DNA of 10,179 bases from Hyphochytrium catenoides. Its lineage: Eukaryota; Sar; Hyphochytriomycetes; Hyphochytriales; Hyphochytriaceae. The DNA lies in assembly GCA_900088475.1 (NCBI GenBank), contig FLMG01002890.1, positions 1 through 10,179 of the forward strand, in the 5' to 3' direction. The translations under genes and the position numbers were made by a program. Positions 1 to 6,926 of this stretch are shown one piece after another (the stretch's first letter is position 1; every line of letters starts with the position of its first letter). The notes under the pieces were generated by a model that had not been told where the DNA came from, searched no databases, and saw only the letters and a program-made list of their open reading frames with translations.

Positions 1-167
1 ATGTCACCATCCTCATACTTCACGTCACATGTGCCGTCCGAATGAACCTTTGTAACAATTGCTTGGTACAGCTTCGATCTCCCTTTAAAGTTGACATTTA
101 CTCGCTCATTTAGATGGATCTGGTGCCTGTTGATGTCTTCTTTTTGAGGCGAATTGCTTTTGGGCAT
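1..167 (-). CDS. Tudor/Agenet-like domain protein, 5' end only (partial)
   Basis: Reading leftwards from the ATG at 167-165, 55 codons stay open to the window edge. The TGA three codons before the ATG makes it the first in-frame start. After about 20 polar residues (MPKSNSPQKE...), residues 21-55 read ERVNVNFKGR, then KLYQAIVTKV, then DGTCDVKYEDGD. This has the spacing of a Tudor/Agenet-type barrel: V-x-V, an R/K-G-R turn, an aromatic Y before the second strand, and a D-G-x-x-D-V-x-Y-x-D-G-D end. Such domains bind methylated or otherwise modified protein tails, and tandem copies are common in algal and oomycete proteins. The rest of the gene lies outside the window, so the full architecture and role are unknown. 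It is divergent from the kanadaptin gene, with 722 bp between start codons. The fold is assigned from motif resemblance only. Confidence 0.6.
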   Translation of the reverse strand, partial: MPKSNSPQKEDINRHQIHLNERVNVNFKGRSKLYQAIVTKVHSDGTCDVKYEDGD

Positions 168-889
168 TTTGCATCACCAGAAGATGGTCCGTTTAATCAG
201 TTAGGTCCTCATCTTCTTGGTTCTATGATAACGCTTCCCAAATCGGACCTATTCATCCTATTAGGCAACGCTTGCAAGAGCTAAATGAGAGACTGGCTGT
301 GAGCCTACTGTTTGGCCTGCCGTCTCAGTTCGGAGGCCTTATAGAGCTGCGCAGCGCTGATTATTGTCGCGAAGCTTTGACACTTCAGAAGCAACACCAA
401 GCGCTGTGCCAAGTTGAAGCTGCGAACATACCAGCAAAATGAAGGACCTTTCATCCAGACCTCCCCTCGGCCAATAATATGTGAATTTCATTTCAAAAGG
501 CGGCAATATTAGGGTCAATGATGCGCACTCTGGATGCCGACAATCAGTGTTATATTTAGAGGAAAGTATTGCTGTGGAAATTGAAAGGTCTGGACGATGT
601 AATTGGGTAGGTTAGTTCGGGGCAAACCTTCAAACAAAAGAATGCGACGAGATTAGGAAGCCTCTGTTTGTAATATGTGCGGGGCAATAATAGATGAATT
701 TGGATTTCTGAAGCTTTCTGCTTTCTGCAGATTTGAGTTTATAGAGTAACTGAGATGTGAAGCCACGATGGGGCAGATGACGATGGCTGAGAATCGTCAA
801 TTGTATAACGTAAAGGAAGACCATCCCCGTTGCTGAGTTTCTATTGGCGGCACGACCAGGTGTAGGTCGCACAGCAATACAGGTTTACA
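168..889. other. Divergent intergenic region between the Tudor-like gene and kanadaptin
   Basis: No complete gene could be assembled here. The stretch must hold the promoters and leaders of the minus-strand Tudor-like gene and the plus-strand kanadaptin gene. A TATAAC at 804-809 lies about 80 bp before the kanadaptin ATG and could be a core promoter element, but this is weak. An open frame at 197-442 and a shorter one near 485-613 are listed separately or discussed in the findings. No tRNA, repeat array or mobile element was recognised. Confidence 0.5.
197..442 (+). other. Unexplained 81-codon open frame without a start codon
   Basis: The frame is open from just after a TAA at 194-196 to a TGA at 440-442. 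From about residue 18 it has protein-like composition: IRQRLQELNERLAVSLLFG is followed by PSQFGGLIELRSADYCREAL and then TLQKQHQALCQVEAA. It contains no ATG, so it could only be an internal or terminal exon, a decayed gene fragment, or chance. Possible acceptors are the AG at 199-200 and the one at 263-264 (cctattag). A donor-like GTTGAAG at 413 could splice to position 500, where a further open frame ends at a TAG at 557-559. The Tudor-like coding region lies directly upstream on the other strand, which leaves little room for a 5' exon. No family was recognised. Confidence 0.2.
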
Positions 890-3800
890 ATGTCACAAGG
901 TACCACCGGCTCTCTACTATTGCTGCCGGCAACACGGTGTCCTCTAATATGACCGAAAGTAGAGCCATACCAAGAGCCCCCATGGGCTGGCTCTCCAACT
1001 CCTGCCTCGAGTTGGAATCTGGAGGTACTCAAGGGTGGGCAGATTCTAACGACCATTGACCTCGCTGGCGGAGAGAAGAGCTGCTTCATGATTGGTAAGA
1101 GCTGTCAGCAATCTGTAACAGTCTCACGGACGACATAACCTCAGACGATGTTCATTATGTAGGGCGACGAGGTGATCTCTGTGACATAGTTCTAGAGCAT
1201 CCCTCGATATCCAGACTGCATGCGGTTCTCCAATTCTCAAAAGACGGTTGGCCATTTCGGTGCTCTGCGCTTAGCTCCTCGTCCCCTCATCACTTCATGT
1301 AGGGCACCTCTTTCTTTACGACTTAGGCAGCACCCACGGGAGCACGGTCAATAAAAAGAAGGCTCAACCAAAGGTTAGTCTCTGAAAGTCGATAGACCGA
1401 ACGGGTTTCTATAACTGGTCCCCTATGGAGGACTAATCCTTTTTTGTATGGGGTAAGACTTATGTTGCAGTGAATGTCGGGGATATGCTAGCCTTTGGAG
1501 AATCGACCAGACTCTACGTTGTTAACGGCCCTGCTGAGGTACGTTGACTAATCTTCACGCTCCCGAGGAATGCTGGGCTCTCGTTTGGGTTATCCCTACC
1601 CTACACCTCTAATGGTCTTTTGCCTACCTTATGTCGGAATCCCTGAACACAGTTAATGCCCGCGGAATACGAGAGCGAAAGACTAAAGATCCTCAGAGAG
1701 AAGGTGCTTTGCTTTCCCTTGTTGCGCATTAACACAGCTGAGTGGACGGTTTTAACCTTATAACTACCTGCGACCAGCTTGAAACCAGGAGAGATGAAGA
1801 GAGTCGTACCGTCCCCAAAAGCTCTGAGACGCCCGAGGATACCAGCGTGAGCTGGGGCTTCAGAGAAGATGCGGTGGAGGAAGAGGAAGAAGAGCCTCGT
1901 GACGATGAAGGAAACTCAAGTGGGAGACAGATGCCAGAGTATTTAAAGAAGGTTAGTCACTACATATCGCTGCCTCTTCCGCGCTTTGTTGTCCTTCTTA
2001 CAGGTAGACGCAGGCAATGTTGAAGGAAAAAGAGAAGTTTACCCCCACCATCACTGAGTCGGACGTAGTAGAAAAGGTTGGTGCACGGGTCTCAATCTCT
2101 GTGGACTAGTTAGAGGAGTCAAGTGAAGATAGCTAGCGTTAAGGGAGTGAAAGGCCAGAAGCGCGTCCTGCCATAACGATACGGCCCTGCAGAATAGGAA
2201 ACGTTGTTCTAAGGTTCAAAGGAGGTCTGGGAATGGAAGAGTGGACAATGGACTGCCCTAGAGACAAGGCGACGATGCTAAGCCTGCCCGTTGCCTTCAG
2301 GACCGCAAACTCTTTGAGAAACTTCAAAAGAAGGTCCAAAAGCTAGAAAATCTTAGAACTGAAATCGAGAGAATTACTGCCAAAGAGAACGATCAAGCCG
2401 GGCTCACAGAAGGACAACAACAGACAATAGCTAGGAACGAAAAGCGGATAAAGGACTTGGAGGAAGAGGTGGAGCAAATAGAAGACACGATCAGAGAAAG
2501 GTAAGCCTTATGGTCTCCTGACCATTTCTTATTTGCCTAACTTCCCTAATGCTCCCTTCTCTAAGAAATGCGCAACGTGAGGGAAGTGCCGTAGCGAAGC
2601 GAAAGAAGCGGAAAGCCGAAAGCGAAGAGGAATATAACAGCGAAGAAGACGACTTCTATGACCGGACCGGCACTGTCAAAAAGAAGCGCCATGCTCAAGG
2701 TATGCCTGTAGGTTCCTCCTGCTCGCTCCATTTAGCCTTAGAGATCCTTCTCGCTAGGTCATCATACTTTTTTGAACGCACCTTAGCTGCATTTCACGTT
2801 CTTCTCTCAGCTAGTAGCCCCATTTTCCTGGTGTGGCCTCTTCACTTTTGTTTTGATTATGGGAACATAGGGAATAAGGCCACCAGTGCTACATTGAAGG
2901 CTGAGACGGTAGAGTCTTTGGAGAGCCAACTTGCAGAAGTTACTGGAAAGCTCCAGAATCTACATGAAGAAATCGAGGAGCTCAGCAAAAAAGCGGCCTC
3001 AAGGTTTTTCCAATGCTATTCGTGCTACCTCTACACAGCTCTCACCGTCGTTCTTTTCACCCACATTCCTTACTTCCTTGTTGTTGACGTCTAGTACCAT
3101 CGCTTTGCCATTACCCTAGTCCTGCCGGATTGGATACCCGTCCCATCTTGAAACAGTGACACTTCTCTTTATCTTATGCCTCACAGTGAGGAAACTGGTG
3201 AAGTCGATTCTTTGGACGCATTTATGATGCAAACTAGTAAAGACGTCGTGACAGAGATGCTCCTGGTAACAGCTTCCTATTGATCTTGCCGCGATTTGGA
3301 CTATGGGTGACCGACTCTCTTCGCGTTTGCCTACCCTTGCAGAGAGATGTTTTCATCTCAAGCCCCTCTACATTTATATTTTTTCCCGCTAACAAAGACC
3401 TTTGCAGTCTAAAGAAAAGCAGAAGAAAGAACTGGGATTGGAGAAGAAGAGGATAGAAACTCTTCTATCGATCGCCAGGCCTGCACTACCGGGACTTGTG
3501 GCAGCAGTGCCGAAGACAAAAGAAGCGCAACCAGCTTCAGAAACAAGACCTAGAGACATCATGGTTCAAAAACCTATCGAAAAGGAAGCGTCCCCTTCTG
3601 CAGAGACAGAGGTGGCTACCCGTCCGACCTCTCCTTCTAAACCTGCGTCAAGGCCGGAGGCGCAATCGAAGAAGATTGTCCAGCCGACGAATGAGCAAAG
3701 TGGAAAAACCTCTCCAAAGACAGCAGTGGCGGCCAAGAGTAAGGGTCCTTTGTTACCCCAGGGACCAGCTCCGGCTACGGAAAGTCCTCGACAGGGGCTG

Positions 3801-3989
3801 CAGGTACGAGGAGCAAAGCGGCCGCTTAGTCCTGCTCAAGACGCCACTAGGATACAGCCTTCTTCGGCTCCTCGGCCGACTTCAAAGGTCAGAACTGAAG
3901 AAGAAGAGGAGGAGGACGTCACATGGGTACCGCCGTCCAACCAACGCGGCGATGGAAGGACACCGCTGAAAGATAAATACGGTTACTAA
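890..3989 (+). CDS. SLC4A1AP: Kanadaptin (SLC4A1AP-like), FHA-domain protein, 13 exons, 599 aa
   Basis: Exons: 890-899, 963-1094, 1163-1246, 1303-1373, 1458-1538, 1653-1703, 1778-1951, 2008-2076, 2301-2500, 2566-2699, 2871-3003, 3187-3265, 3408-3989 (1800 nt, phases consistent). Residues 22-122 form an FHA domain, a phosphothreonine-binding fold: MIGRRGDLCDIVLEH, then SRLHAVLQF (S64, H67), LYDLGSTHGS (G84-G88) and VNVGDMLAFG. Next come an acidic WGFREDAVEEEEEE stretch (about 169), coiled coil (225-291), a KRKKRK nuclear-signal candidate (302-307), DDFYDRTG (319-326), a second coiled coil, DSLDAFM (387-393), a low-complexity P/S/T/K tail, and the family's C-terminal WVPP...GDGRT...DKYGY. Animal kanadaptin was named for binding the AE1 anion exchanger and is largely nuclear; its role outside animals is not settled. 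A TGA at 950-952 blocks an unspliced start, so a 10-nt first coding exon (MSQ) is inferred. The acceptor at 2008 could instead be 2014. Confidence 0.93.
1374..1457 (+). other. Kanadaptin intron 4, which interrupts the FHA domain
   Basis: The donor AAG|GTTAGT follows VNKKKAQPK. The acceptor is the AG at 1456-1457 (gggtaag|ACT), preceded by a branch-like GACTAATCC and a T run. Joining gives NKKKAQPK-TYVAVNVGDML, the spacing expected between the last FHA strands. The decoy acceptor at 1469-1470 (ttgcag) would put a TGA first in the next exon. Confidence 0.8.
1952..2013 (+). other. Kanadaptin intron 7 with clustered acceptors
   Basis: Three AG acceptors lie within 11 bases: AG at 2002-2003, 2006-2007 and 2012-2013. 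After the phase-0 donor at 1952 (GTTAGT), the second and third keep the frame and differ by two codons (TQ included or skipped). The first shifts the frame into a TGA after 17 codons. The best model ends the intron at 2007. Confidence 0.6.
2700..2870 (+). other. Kanadaptin intron 10, stop-free and a multiple of three
   Basis: The intron runs from CAAG|GTATGC to acatag|GG and is 171 nt (57 codons). In the reading phase of the flanking exons it has no stop, so an unspliced transcript would stay in frame and add 57 mostly hydrophobic and aromatic residues just after the DDFYDRTG...KKKRHAQ block. The GT/AG signals, the loss of kanadaptin-like character inside, and the smooth join of flanking exons support it being an intron. 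Confidence 0.8.
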
Positions 3990-4143
3990 CTGGCTTGTAT
4001 ATAAGCATTAAGCTCAGCGACAGAAGAGTTATTCTTATGTTCATTTCCTCTTAAACATCTTCTCGGTTATGTCGTCTCCGGACGGGTGAATGCCTTCTAG
4101 TAAACGAGAAGTAGCCAGGGATAGAAGTCTTTAGCTGTGCTGC
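3990..4143. other. Convergent 3' intergenic spacer
   Basis: This spacer of 154 bp separates the kanadaptin stop on the plus strand from the stop of the minus-strand Cys-rich gene. No canonical AATAAA is present in either direction. The only sequence structure noted is a 12-bp palindrome, CTGCCTAGGCAG, at 4140-4151, which overlaps the minus-strand TAG stop. Confidence 0.6.
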
Positions 4144-5663
4144 CTAGGCAGATGTAGGGTTGGATGGACAAGGATGGTGACGATCCCATTCGTATCTTGG
4201 GCAGTTGAAGTCTGTCAGAGCACAGTTCCAGCTTCCGCAGTAACCGAGAGATCTGCAAAGAATGCGCGCTGAAGACAGCAGGTTAGAAGCTTGCCTGTTC
4301 CCACCTTAAGGACCCGCGCTTTGGCCGCGCAGTCCTGAAGAAGCAGGCGCAACAAGAACAGTACTCTACTACCAATATGAGTCTCTCTTGGCAATTGTTG
4401 CCCGCTCAGAGCTACACTCTCATCTACTCTTCTTACTCTATTGTTCTTTGCTCTCCATTTTTCTATCGCCGTTGACATCTAGAACTCTACTCACCAGAGT
4501 TATGAGCGCAGAACTCGAACTTCTCCTTCTTGGCATAGGAGTGGGAGAATGGAGAGAGCTCCGCGCAAGAGCAACGCGAGACTGCCATCGCCGTGTTTCT
4601 CAGCTCATCAGCTCTCAAACAGTCCTCAGAGCACATCACCCGACTAATGTCCTTCGTCCGTGGAGGTCCATGACCGCCGGCAGTGCTGATGATACCATAA
4701 GGGCAGAATAACATTAGCGCAGTGAGGAAGAGAATGCCTCGAAATGGTTAGATGGTAATAAGGACACGGAGAGCAAGTGATGGGAGATCGCCCATTAGCA
4801 CTGAAAAGCCGATGGCACTTAGACCGTGACGGAGAAGCGAGAGATTCATTGCAGTAGACTAGTAGCCCGATTCGATCCTCCCTCTCTCTCTCTTCCTCAT
4901 CTCCTTCAGCCCTGCAATTTTTTCTCTTTCCCGCGAGAGTTTTCCTTCACCTGAGCCTCAGATTATCTAGCCGCTGCATGCAGTTGTAGGTATAATAGTC
5001 GAGACGTCGGCCTTGGGGCGAGCTGGTGATATAATCATGATACTTTGAGAGCTGGCAGCTGGAGTCAGGAGAAGCCAGCCACTCCTCCTCGTCACCGCTG
5101 CCGCTGCCATCCTCATCGGGTGCTAAGACGACAGGAAGAGGGGCGAGGCAGGAAGTGTTAGCAGACAAAGCGAGGAGAGAGAGAGACAACGACAAGATTG
5201 ACGCTGGATAACAATAATTGCCAAACTCTCGGGGTAATGGGGTAAAGGTGGTGATGGCTCGTAAGCCCAGGGTTGGAGAGTACGAAGCCGAAGAAAGAGA
5301 GAAGTAATAAGAGGCTCCGCAGAGGACTGCTCCCAGTGAGCACGGCGCCTCGTGCGGTGCAATGCAGCCGAAACACAAGGTGAATGGAGAAGAGAGACGA
5401 GAGAAAAGAGTGGTGACACATATGGAGGCAGTATGCGCATGCATCTACCACCGACTGACATGAGGCGCACAGAAAAAGAAGAAGAAGACTAAGAAAACAT
5501 CGCTGTAGCTACCTGCTGCTAATGCACTCTCACCTAGTACCGCAGCTGTTACCGAGGAAGATTGATATAAGGCGCTGCTTAGCAGTAGAAGGAGGACGTT
5601 CACCACCACCAAGAGTCGCGATGATGCGGAGACGGAGAAGAGACGCCTTCGAAAGGAACGCAT
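4144..5663 (-). CDS. Predicted secreted or signal-anchored 12-cysteine protein of unknown function, 4 exons, 205 aa
   Basis: Exons, in transcription order on the minus strand: 5663-5534, 5122-4951, 4685-4495, 4268-4144 (618 nt; all introns GT-AG, phases 1, 2, 1). Residues 1-40 are a signal peptide or signal anchor: an Arg-rich start (RSFRRR), then a hydrophobic core LLVVVNVLLLLLSSAL. An acidic linker follows (PDEDGSGSGDEEEW, 45-58), then a globular part with 12 cysteines at 66, 91, 119, 123, 139, 141, 160, 169, 175, 180, 187 and 198. Distinctive motifs are MCSEDCLRADELR, RCSCAELS, FCAHNSARILC, SLGYCGSWNC and DFNCPRYEW. An even number of cysteines after a signal sequence suggests disulphides in an extracellular or luminal protein. 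It resembles uncharacterised proteins I recall from algae and stramenopiles; I cannot name the family and assign no function. The CTAAC/CTAAT branch-like motifs before exons 3 and 4 support the model. Confidence 0.75.
5123..5533 (-). other. Intron 1 of the Cys-rich gene, with an alternative donor
   Basis: The intron is 411 nt, from TACTAG|GTGAGA to gtcttag|CACCC, and is CT-rich on the transcribed strand. Its CT runs produce long Leu/Ser-rich open frames with no protein character. A second donor 21 nt downstream (GCAGCAG|GTAGCT) has the same phase; using it would insert seven residues after the signal segment. Confidence 0.65.
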
Positions 5664-6019
5664 GCCACCGTCATTCGGCCGCCGCCGCCCGCAGTGATGA
5701 ACCTCAGTATACTCTTATTATCTGGAGGAGGAGGTGGGCATGCCTTCACCACTGTCCAGCAGGAGGAGACACCAACCTGCTGTGGAAGAAGTGAAGAAGG
5801 GAAAGAGAGAGTGCCGATGTATGCCAAAGCGAGATGATGATTGCTGATGCTCTCGGCTCTGTGTATCCAATGACGTTACATGATGAAGACGGAGAGCGAA
5901 AAGCCGTGAAGAGAGACTGATCAAGAGAGAGGAGCAAAGATCGTCAGAGAGGCGGTGGCAAAGGAAGAGGAAGGACGAGAAAGAGACAGATAGACAGATA
6001 ATAAGTTGGAAGAGAGATG

Positions 6020-6133
6020 ATGGTGAGAACACGAGCGCAGTGACAGAATAGAGAAAGAGCGAGAGGAGTGAGAAAAGAGAGAGACATGAATAGAGAAAGA
6101 ACAAGAGAGACGAGATGAATAGAGAGAGAAAAA

Positions 6134-6179
<46 letters not shown>

Positions 6180-6190
6180 AGAGGGAAAGC
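6020..6190. repeat. GA-rich microsatellite block
   Basis: This is a dense GAGA/GAAA tract on the plus strand. Within it, about 6131-6178 is a short tandem array of a 12-base unit, AAAGAGAGAGAG, with one shorter and one longer copy at its ends. Such polypurine stretches can act as GAGA-type promoter elements or form triplexes, but they are also ordinary slippage products. Confidence 0.85.
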
Positions 6191-6270
6191 TAGAAGAAAG
6201 AGAGGAGGAGGAGGAAAAAAAATGGCCGTTTCTCTCCTAGTCCCCCTCCCCCTGTCAACATCCACTAAAC

Positions 6271-6322
6271 CTGGGTCTCCAACCCTCGGAAAGGCTGGGT
6301 AACATAGGTCTACCCAGACCCA
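6271..6322. promoter_or_regulatory. Nested inverted repeats CTGGGT / ACCCAG
   Basis: CTGGGTA at 6295-6301 and TACCCAG at 6311-6317 are perfect 7-base complements around a 9-base loop. TGGGTCT at 6272-6278 is the complement of AGACCCA at 6316-6322, giving an outer, overlapping arm pair. The cluster lies in the mixed-composition core between the two divergent genes. It could be a dimeric factor site or a hairpin; which one cannot be told from sequence. Confidence 0.45.
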
Positions 6323-6461
6323 TCTTCCGGGCTTTTGCAACTCTTGCCGAACAAGTAACAGCACACACCGTCACCATCACCCGGCAAATCCCGGTTAACC
6401 ATACTCACCCATATTCATCATAGTGGGTTTCACAGTTACCCATTTGCTATCAGTTTACTCT

Positions 6462-6474
6462 ATAACCAGGTTAT
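6462..6474. promoter_or_regulatory. Palindrome ATAACC-A-GGTTAT
   Basis: A perfect 6-base inverted repeat around a central A, at the edge of the pyrimidine-rich stretch leading to the UBL-RRM gene. Related GGTTAACC (6393-6400) and ACCCAT motifs lie just upstream (near 6407 and 6438), so the 6390-6475 stretch looks like a cluster of similar sites. Function is inferred only. Confidence 0.35.
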
Positions 6475-6738
6475 CTGTATAGCAATCCCGTGCCTCTTTC
6501 CTGTTCTTCCTTTTCTCTTCCTCTCTCTCTCGGTGTCGCTTCTTCCCCCTTCCTCCTTCCCCTCTGACCCTTCTCTCCTGTTCAGATCCTTCCCTGTCTG
6601 CCTCCTTTTGGCCGTCTCCATACCGCCGCCGCCCCGCTGCGATAGAGCCACATCGTCATCGCATCTTCACTGTCATCAGCCGCAGATTCGACATCCAAAC
6701 GCTGCTGCACGAGCAGGAGAGACCTATAGGAGAAGTGG

Positions 6739-6746
6739 TTTATAAG
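6739..6746 (+). promoter_or_regulatory. Possible TATA element of the UBL-RRM gene
   Basis: TTTATAAG lies about 180 bp before the ATG at 6927. If used, it would give a purine-rich leader of roughly 150 nt and place the CT-rich tract at 6480-6620 in the promoter, not the leader. Single TATA-like words are frequent by chance. Confidence 0.25.
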
Positions 6747-6926
6747 AGAAGAGAAGAAGAGAAGATATTCTACCTACGTTGTGAGCGTGTGCCTGTGCCA
6801 CATCATTTGCCCGTATAGGACGAAGAGAGGTTTATTCATTCACCTGAGCAAAGCATTGAGAAGCGCCACATAATCTTACAGACAAACAGAACGAAGAGAG
6901 ACAAGCAAGAGGCAGAAGAGGGAAGG

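Larger units (their letters stand above)
5664..6926. promoter_or_regulatory. Divergent promoter/leader region with mirrored purine/pyrimidine bias
   Basis: This stretch of 1263 bp lies between the start codons of the minus-strand Cys-rich gene and the plus-strand UBL-RRM gene. From about 5780 to 6225 the plus strand is strongly purine-rich (GA). From about 6480 to 6620 it is strongly pyrimidine-rich. Each divergent transcript would therefore have a CT-rich promoter or leader on its own sense strand. Between them, 6226-6480 is ordinary mixed sequence with several palindromes. No coding exon could be supported here; the open frames are Ser/Leu/Phe or Arg/Glu repeats produced by the microsatellites. 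Confidence 0.5.

Noticed and set aside
1374-1395. A 22-nt mini-intron in the kanadaptin FHA domain, followed by a 22-nt micro-exon
   Set aside because: It keeps phase but has no branch motif and adds residues where FHA domains are tight. Using the acceptor at 1457 gives one normal 84-nt intron and the expected TYVAVNVGDML strand, so the mini-intron is unnecessary.
3496-3969. 157-codon Arg/Gln-rich plus-strand frame
   Set aside because: It overlaps the last kanadaptin exon in another frame. The kanadaptin frame carries the family C-terminus and is clearly the real one.
4388-4711. 107-codon plus-strand frame
   Set aside because: It is the antisense of exon 3 and intron 3 of the Cys-rich gene and has no recognisable protein features.
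4686-4740. Apparent membrane segment (GILFLTALMLFCPYGIIS) preceding exon 3 of the Cys-rich gene
   Set aside because: This is the intron's CTAAT branch region and pyrimidine tract read in frame. The acceptor at 4686 joins in phase with exon 2 without it.
4864-4886. tRNA-like B-box word (GGATCGAATCGG on the minus strand)
   Set aside because: No A box or cloverleaf could be drawn upstream, and the segment lies in an intron of the Cys-rich gene.
6020-6190. CRISPR-like or other spaced repeat array
   Set aside because: The repeats are contiguous GA-based units without distinct spacers, in a clearly eukaryotic, intron-bearing context.
5123-6364. Long Leu/Ser/Phe-rich minus-strand open frames
   Set aside because: They are by-products of CT microsatellite composition. 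Only the 5663-5534 segment has a signal-peptide pattern and a good donor.
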